Below are positions 6,895-10,624 of a stretch of DNA of 10,624 bases, one piece after another. Position 1 is the stretch's first letter. The number at the start of each line of letters is the position of its first letter. The translations under genes were made by a program, and so were the position numbers. The DNA is from an uncultured Verrucomicrobiota bacterium. GTDB taxonomy: Bacteria > Verrucomicrobiota > Verrucomicrobiia > Limisphaerales > UBA1096. The stretch is taken from the NCBI GenBank assembly GCA_913050205.1, contig CAJXAU010000028.1, positions 1 to 10,624 on the forward strand, read 5' to 3'. The notes beneath the pieces are model-generated. The model was not told where the DNA came from and made no database searches. It saw only the letters and a program-made list of their open reading frames with translations.

Positions 6895-9237
6895 ATGTCC
6901 TGGGCCGAGTCCATAGTTTTTTTGAGCCGCGATTGGTTTCCGGTGGCCGCTTGTGTGGCGGTGCTGGTGATCCTTGTGTCGCTTTGGGGGTACAGCCGTT
7001 CGCGGTTGGCGATGCGCCTGAAACTGACCGGTGTTGTGCTCAAAACTCTCGGCGTCCTGCTGCTTTGCTTCTGTCTGCTCGAGCCTCAGTGGGTGGACAA
7101 GAAGGCCAAACCGGGAGCGAACTTTGTTGCCGTACTTGCGGATAACAGTCAGGGCATGGAGATTCGAGATGCAGGAAGTGCCACGTCCCGCGCAGAGGAA
7201 CTCACCGCAATTCTCAAGCCGCAGCCGGGCGATTGGCAGGAGGCGCTCGACGAGAATTTTCAGGTTCGCCGCTATTCCTTCGACACACGACTGCGAACGA
7301 CCGGCGACTTTGACTCGCTGGACTTCAAGGGACGTGCCTCGGCGCTGGTTGGTTCCACCCGAAACCTTGGCCAACGGTTTAACGGGCGACCGCTTGCCGG
7401 GATCCTTTTATTCAGCGACGGCAACGCCACCGACATTGAGAGCCTCGATGACGGCCTTGGCCAACTGCCGCCGGTTTACCCGGTCGTCATGGGTAAACGT
7501 TCGTCGATCAAGGACATCTCCATCGCCTCAGTGCAGGTGACCTCTTCGACTTTCGAGGATGCCCCGGTGACAATTCATTGCCACTTGTCTTCAACCGGTT
7601 TTTCAGCGGAAAAAATCGTCGCCCGTTTGCTGGACGCGGAGGGCAATGTGCTGGACACGCAACACCCCGCGCCTGGCCAAGCGATGAAGGTGAAGTTCGA
7701 GGTCAAGCCGGAGTCGCTGGGAGTTTCTTTTTACACCATTGAGCTTGGCCAAGCGGGCCAACCAGAAAGTGGTGAGATCGAAAAAGAGGCAACCCTCGCG
7801 AACAATCGCCGGATCGTTGCGGTGGAGCGCCGAAAGGAGCCGTTCCGTGTGCTCTATGTGGCCGGCCGGCCGAACTGGGAATACAAGTTTCTCAAACGAG
7901 CGCTGGATGACGATCCGCAGGTGGACTTGATCGGCCTCATTCGCATTGCCAAGCGCGAACCCAAGTTCGTTTTCAAGGGGCGCGATGGCGAAAGTGGCAA
8001 CCCGTTGTTTCGCGGATTTCGCGGCGATGAAGAGGAGCAAGGCAACTACGACAAGCCGATCCTCAAGCGGCTCAACGTCAAGTCGGAGGATGAACTGAAG
8101 GATGGATTCCCAAAAAATGCCGGTGACCTTTTTGGCTATCACGCGATTATTCTCGATGATCTTGAGTCCGAGTTTTTCATGCCGCACCAGCGGGAATTGA
8201 TCCGTCGCGCGGTTTCCGAGCGGGGCGCTGGCTTCATGATGCTGGGTGGTCAGGAATCGTTCACTCAGGGGAATTATGAAAACACCCCGATCGCAGAGTT
8301 GCTGCCGGTTTACCTGCAACGCCGCGGTGATGTTTCCCCGGTCGACAACCTTGAGTTTGGTCTCGAGCGGGACGGCTGGCTTAGCCAGTGGGTGCGCCTT
8401 CGCAAAACCGAGGCGGACGAAAAGGATCGGCTGGAGGACATGCCCAAGTTTCGGGTGCTTAATCAGGTGGACCGTATCAAACCGGGAGCCAGCGTGATGG
8501 CGTCGGTGATCGGCGATGGCAACAAGCGCTTGCCGGCATTGGTGGTACAACGCTACGGGCATGGCAAATCCGGAGCGCTGCTGATCGGTGACATGTGGCG
8601 CTGGCAGATGGCAGGCAAAAGCAAGGATGATGATCTGCCCCGTGCCTGGCGTCAGATTGTTCGTTGGCTGGTGACGGATGTGCGAAGCCGGGTGGAACTG
8701 ACCACGAAGCCGGACTCGGGGGCGGCTGGGCAGGGTCGGAAGTTAGTCGTAAAGGCCCGCACCGAGGAGTTTAAACCGCTTGGCTTTGCAAACGTTGAGC
8801 TGAGCGTCCTGCCAAACGGCGACGAATCGCAGGCGGTTGATCTCTCTGTCGATCCGGCAGGCACAGAGACCGGTGCGTTTGAGTCTCTTTACATCCCGCG
8901 CGAAGAGGGCGGGTACGTGGCTCGCGCCGTGGTTCGCGATGAAAACGGTAAGACCATCGGCGATGTTGAGGCCGGCTGGGCCAGTAATCCGGCCGCGGAC
9001 GAGTTCAGTTCGTTGCAACCCAACATCGCGCTCATGAAGGACATTGCCACCCGCACTGGTGGCCGCGTGCTCGACGCGAGTGAGTTGAAGGAATGGGCGC
9101 AGGAGTTACCCTCAAAACAGTCGCCCGTGATGGACACGTTCCAGACCCCGCTGTGGCATCTGCCGTGGATGTTCGCCGTTGCGTTGTTGCTGTTGGTCAC
9201 CGAGTGGTGGCTACGGAGGAGGCATTGGCTGCCATGA
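6895..9237 (+). CDS. Membrane VWA protein with glutamine-amidotransferase-like domain
   Basis: The 780-residue product has two N-terminal helices (about 15-33 and 44-62) separated by a basic loop (SRSRLAMRLK), and a C-terminal helix (about 754-771) followed by RRRHW. The large middle should therefore face the periplasm. A VWA-like domain begins at about 76; its metal motif reads D83-N-S85-Q-G87, so the third MIDAS side chain is Gly instead of Ser, while the later FSDG (D175) strand is kept. A beta-rich region spans about 205-310. Residues about 316-475 resemble a class I glutamine amidotransferase fold (RVLYVAGRPNWEY, HAIILDD, GFMMLGGQESF), but there is no Cys at the elbow, so amidotransferase chemistry is unlikely. 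Residues about 600-700 look like another beta domain. The layout parallels the gene at 947. TAA lies directly before the ATG, so this is the earliest possible start; no close ribosome site is seen, and the gap to the previous gene is 27 bases. Confidence 0.8.
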   Translation: MSWAESIVFLSRDWFPVAACVAVLVILVSLWGYSRSRLAMRLKLTGVVLKTLGVLLLCFCLLEPQWVDKKAKPGANFVAVLADNSQGMEIRDAGSATSRAEELTAILKPQPGDWQEALDENFQVRRYSFDTRLRTTGDFDSLDFKGRASALVGSTRNLGQRFNGRPLAGILLFSDGNATDIESLDDGLGQLPPVYPVVMGKRSSIKDISIASVQVTSSTFEDAPVTIHCHLSSTGFSAEKIVARLLDAEGNVLDTQHPAPGQAMKVKFEVKPESLGVSFYTIELGQAGQPESGEIEKEATLANNRRIVAVERRKEPFRVLYVAGRPNWEYKFLKRALDDDPQVDLIGLIRIAKREPKFVFKGRDGESGNPLFRGFRGDEEEQGNYDKPILKRLNVKSEDELKDGFPKNAGDLFGYHAIILDDLESEFFMPHQRELIRRAVSERGAGFMMLGGQESFTQGNYENTPIAELLPVYLQRRGDVSPVDNLEFGLERDGWLSQWVRLRKTEADEKDRLEDMPKFRVLNQVDRIKPGASVMASVIGDGNKRLPALVVQRYGHGKSGALLIGDMWRWQMAGKSKDDDLPRAWRQIVRWLVTDVRSRVELTTKPDSGAAGQGRKLVVKARTEEFKPLGFANVELSVLPNGDESQAVDLSVDPAGTETGAFESLYIPREEGGYVARAVVRDENGKTIGDVEAGWASNPAADEFSSLQPNIALMKDIATRTGGRVLDASELKEWAQELPSKQSPVMDTFQTPLWHLPWMFAVALLLLVTEWWLRRRHWLP
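7367..7752. repeat. Second cluster of TTGGCCAA palindromes
   Basis: Exact copies start at 7367, 7457 and 7745, with a one-mismatch form (CTGGCCAAGCG) at 7674. All three exact copies are read as CTT GGC CAA, Leu-Gly-Gln, in the second VWA gene. They belong to the same dispersed set as the cluster at 1308-1542. Confidence 0.8.
9215..9222 (+). promoter_or_regulatory. Shine-Dalgarno for the peptidase-like gene
   Basis: GGAGGAGG lies 11 bases before the ATG at 9234, inside the end of the second VWA gene. The spacing is slightly long, but with the ATGA overlap and the signal peptide that begins at this ATG it supports the 9234 start. Confidence 0.6.
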
Positions 9238-10241
9238 GGTTGATCCTGTTTTCCATCTTGCTGCTCGGCATGGCCGAGCCTGTCGTGCGCGCGGCTGAGT
9301 TTAATGCAACCCAGCAGCGCCGCGTGTTGGTCGTGGCCGGCGCGGGCGGTGAGGAGAAGTACGGCGAACAGTTTGGTGAATGGGCGGAGACCTTGGCCAA
9401 GGCGTTCGAGGGGAACGCGGCTGAACTGGTGCACATCACCAATGGGCCGGAGGAAACCGGTGCCCGCAAGACCATCGAAAACAAATTAAAGCTTTGGGCT
9501 GAGGCCAAGGGGGATGAAATCTGGATTCTACTCGTGGGTCACGGCACGTTTGATGGCAGGGAGGCCAAGTTCAATCTCGTCGGCAACGATGTATCGGACA
9601 GGGAATTTCAGCACTGGCTCAAGCCGCATGAGGGGCCGCTCGTTTTCATCAACACCAGCTCCTGCAGCGCGCCGTTCATCAAGGCATTATCCGGGCCGAA
9701 CCGCGTTGTCGCCACGGCGACCAAGAGCGGCTATGAACAAAACTTCTGTCGGTTTGGCGGCTACATGGCGGTTGCGCTTGGCCAAGCTGATGCAGACCTC
9801 GACAAGGATGGTGCGGTCTCGGTGCTCGAGGCATTCCTCATCGCATCGCGCCGGGTGGGTGAATACTATCGGGAGAACGACCGCTTGGTTTCCGAAAACG
9901 CTCTGATCGATGACAACGGCGACGGCCGGGGCACTCCCGCAGACTGGTTCCGTGGCGTGCGTTTGGCGAAAAAGGCGAAGGGAAACAGTGCGGCGGATGG
10001 CAAGCTGTCCAGACTGGTTTTCCCTGTGGTGCCTCATGCGGAAAAGGAAATCCCGGGGCCGTTGCGGGTAAAACGAGCCAGAGTCGAGGCAAAGATCGAG
10101 ACTCTGCGGTCGTTAAAAAAATCCCTCGAGACCGACGTGTACTATCGCGACCTCGAAAAACTCTTCCTTGAGTTGGCCACGATCAACGACGAGATTGAGT
10201 CTTCCCAGTCGGCGGCGTCGATTGATTCCGGGGCGAATTAA
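9234..10241 (+). CDS. Secreted clan CD (caspase/legumain-like) peptidase-like protein with two EF-hand-type loops
   Basis: The 335-residue product starts with a likely signal peptide (hydrophobic 3-13, possible cleavage after VRA at residue 20), so it should act in the periplasm or at the cell surface. Strand VLVVAGAGG (31-39) opens an alpha/beta fold. IWILLVGHGTFDG places His103-Gly, and LVFINTSSCS places Cys144 after a hydrophobic strand, the order and spacing of the His/Cys pair of clan CD cysteine peptidases. Two calcium-loop patterns follow: D188-x-D190-x-D192-G ending at E199 and D226-x-N228-x-D230-G ending at D237. A charged helical C-terminus (about 275-325) could bind partners. The start at 9234 gives an ATGA overlap and puts the signal peptide first; a longer reading from 9093 would mask it. 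As last gene of the operon, it may be regulated by or act on the VWA/DUF4175 assembly (inference). Activity is uncertain; it could be a non-catalytic relative. Confidence 0.72.
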   Translation: MRLILFSILLLGMAEPVVRAAEFNATQQRRVLVVAGAGGEEKYGEQFGEWAETLAKAFEGNAAELVHITNGPEETGARKTIENKLKLWAEAKGDEIWILLVGHGTFDGREAKFNLVGNDVSDREFQHWLKPHEGPLVFINTSSCSAPFIKALSGPNRVVATATKSGYEQNFCRFGGYMAVALGQADADLDKDGAVSVLEAFLIASRRVGEYYRENDRLVSENALIDDNGDGRGTPADWFRGVRLAKKAKGNSAADGKLSRLVFPVVPHAEKEIPGPLRVKRARVEAKIETLRSLKKSLETDVYYRDLEKLFLELATINDEIESSQSAASIDSGAN

Positions 10242-10252
10242 TCCCATCTTCT

Positions 10253-10268
10253 GCGCTTGGCCAAGCGC
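10253..10268. repeat. Perfect 16-base palindrome GCGCTTGGCCAAGCGC
   Basis: This is the only copy of the TTGGCCAA family outside a gene and the most extended one, symmetric over all 16 bases. As RNA it could fold into a six-pair stem with a GGCC loop on either strand. It starts 12 bases after the stop of the peptidase-like gene, where an operon terminator would sit, but no T-run follows on the plus strand. Its left arm GCGCTTGG recurs at 10283-10290 in the neighbouring hairpin loop. Confidence 0.8.
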
Positions 10269-10270
10269 AC

Positions 10271-10298
10271 AAAAAAAGCGGGGCGCTTGGCCCCGCTT
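10271..10298 (-). terminator. Rho-independent terminator of ahcY
   Basis: Read on the minus strand, AAGCGGGG (10298-10291) pairs with CCCCGCTT (10283-10276) across a seven-base loop and runs straight into a T-tract (seven T from 10277 to 10271, the first two in the stem). It begins 24 bases after the ahcY stop. On the plus strand the same stem has only a delayed TTTTT (10306-10310), so it would stop operon transcripts weakly. Confidence 0.85.
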
Positions 10299-10322
10299 GA
10301 AACGATTTTTGCCCGACCGGTT

Positions 10323-10624
10323 TCAGTACCGGTAATGCTCCGGCTTGTACGGGCCGTCAACAGGAACGCCGATGTAGTCGGCCTGTTCTTCGGAAAGCTT
10401 GGTGAGCTTTGCTCCCAGTTTGCCAAGGTGCAGCCGGGCGACTTCCTCGTCCAGTTGTTTGTCCAAGCGATATACGCCCACTTTTCGATCCGGATTATTG
10501 CGGATGTCGATCTGGGCGATCGTTTGGTTGGTGAAGCTGTTGGACATCACAAAACTCGGGTGGCCGGTGGCGCAACCGAGGTTGATGAGACGTCCTTCAG
10601 CAAGCAGATAGATCGAGTGACCAT
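10323..10624 (-). CDS. ahcY: S-adenosylhomocysteine hydrolase, C-terminal part (cut by window edge)
   Basis: Adenosylhomocysteinase splits S-adenosylhomocysteine reversibly into adenosine and homocysteine in the cytoplasm, using bound NAD; this removes the inhibitory by-product of SAM-dependent methylation. The 99 visible residues are its C-terminus. They include LLAEGRLINLGCATGHPSF and VMSNSFTNQ, the highly conserved NAD- and substrate-contacting segment. The end, GPYKPEHYRY, matches the family tail whose Lys and Tyr reach into the NAD site of the neighbouring subunit. The stop TCA/TGA lies at 10323-10325. Family members are usually 430-475 residues, so roughly four fifths of the gene, including its start, lies beyond the right edge. 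The reading frame is intact in the visible part. It is a housekeeping gene, convergent with and unrelated to the operon, and has its own terminator at 10271-10298. Confidence 0.97.
   Translation of the reverse strand, partial: GHSIYLLAEGRLINLGCATGHPSFVMSNSFTNQTIAQIDIRNNPDRKVGVYRLDKQLDEEVARLHLGKLGAKLTKLSEEQADYIGVPVDGPYKPEHYRY

Larger units (their letters stand above)
10242..10322. other. Convergent intergenic region with palindrome and terminator
   Basis: These 81 bases separate the operon from ahcY, which converges from the right. They hold a 16-base palindrome (10253-10268), a strong minus-strand terminator (10271-10298) and a short T-run (10306-10310). No promoter or small gene is visible. 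Confidence 0.75.

Noticed and set aside
6598..7374. Minus-strand open frame of 258 codons across the junction of genes 3 and 4
   Set aside because: It runs antisense to two conserved coding regions, shows no domain and no ribosome site, and follows the codon pattern of the genes opposite.
9093..9233. Extended start of the peptidase-like gene
   Set aside because: The extra 47 residues overlap the second VWA gene in another frame and would bury the signal peptide; GGAGGAGG precedes the ATG at 9234.
771..10131. Frequent CTCGAG hexamer (about 11 copies by hand count)
   Set aside because: It is also a palindrome and a few-fold above chance, but it mostly encodes Leu-Glu with preferred codons in Glu-rich proteins; no extended conserved flanks as with TTGGCCAA.
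10242..10322. Attachment site or mobile-element end near the convergent junction
   Set aside because: The palindrome belongs to the dispersed TTGGCCAA set, and no transposase, integrase, tRNA or direct repeat is present.

Overview
The window is almost entirely coding: five genes run head to tail on the plus strand and a sixth, cut by the right edge, converges on them from the minus strand. Base composition looks moderately GC-rich. The combination of a DUF58 protein, a BatA-type double-anchor VWA protein, a very large DUF4175-like coiled-coil protein, a second membrane VWA protein with a glutamine-amidotransferase-like domain, and a caspase/legumain-like protein resembles the extended MoxR/VWA operons of the PVC superphylum. 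Verrucomicrobiota is my best guess, from gene content and sequence style only.

Layout: 3-950 DUF58 protein (no membrane segment, so cytoplasmic); 947-3025 BatA-like VWA protein; 3022-6867 giant DUF4175-like protein with a Q/G/N/E-rich tail; 6895-9237 second VWA/amidotransferase-like membrane protein; 9234-10241 secreted clan CD peptidase-like protein with two EF-hand-type loops. Three of the four junctions are 4-base ATGA overlaps, so the genes are probably cotranscribed and translationally coupled. No promoter is visible; it must lie left of the window, where a MoxR-type AAA+ ATPase gene would be expected (inference). An 81-base intergenic stretch with a strong minus-strand terminator and a 16-base palindrome separates this operon from the 3' end of ahcY.

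How the genes may work together (inference from topology): charged loops place the VWA, beta-sandwich, coiled-coil and amidotransferase-like parts of genes 2, 3 and 4 in the periplasm. The DUF58 protein, presumably with a MoxR ATPase, stays in the cytoplasm, and the last gene product is exported. This suggests an envelope-spanning assembly, perhaps a chaperone or stress device, with a periplasmic protease-like component.

The most unexpected signal is not a gene. The palindrome TTGGCCAA occurs 12 times in 10.6 kb, where about 0.15 are expected by composition. It often extends to CTTGGCCAAG(C). Eleven copies lie inside genes, in only two of three codon registers, and one forms the core of a perfect 16-base palindrome between genes. 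All seven Leu-Gly-Gln tripeptides in genes 2-5 use the identical codons CTT GGC CAA. This resembles the highly iterated palindrome HIP1 of cyanobacteria, with a different sequence.
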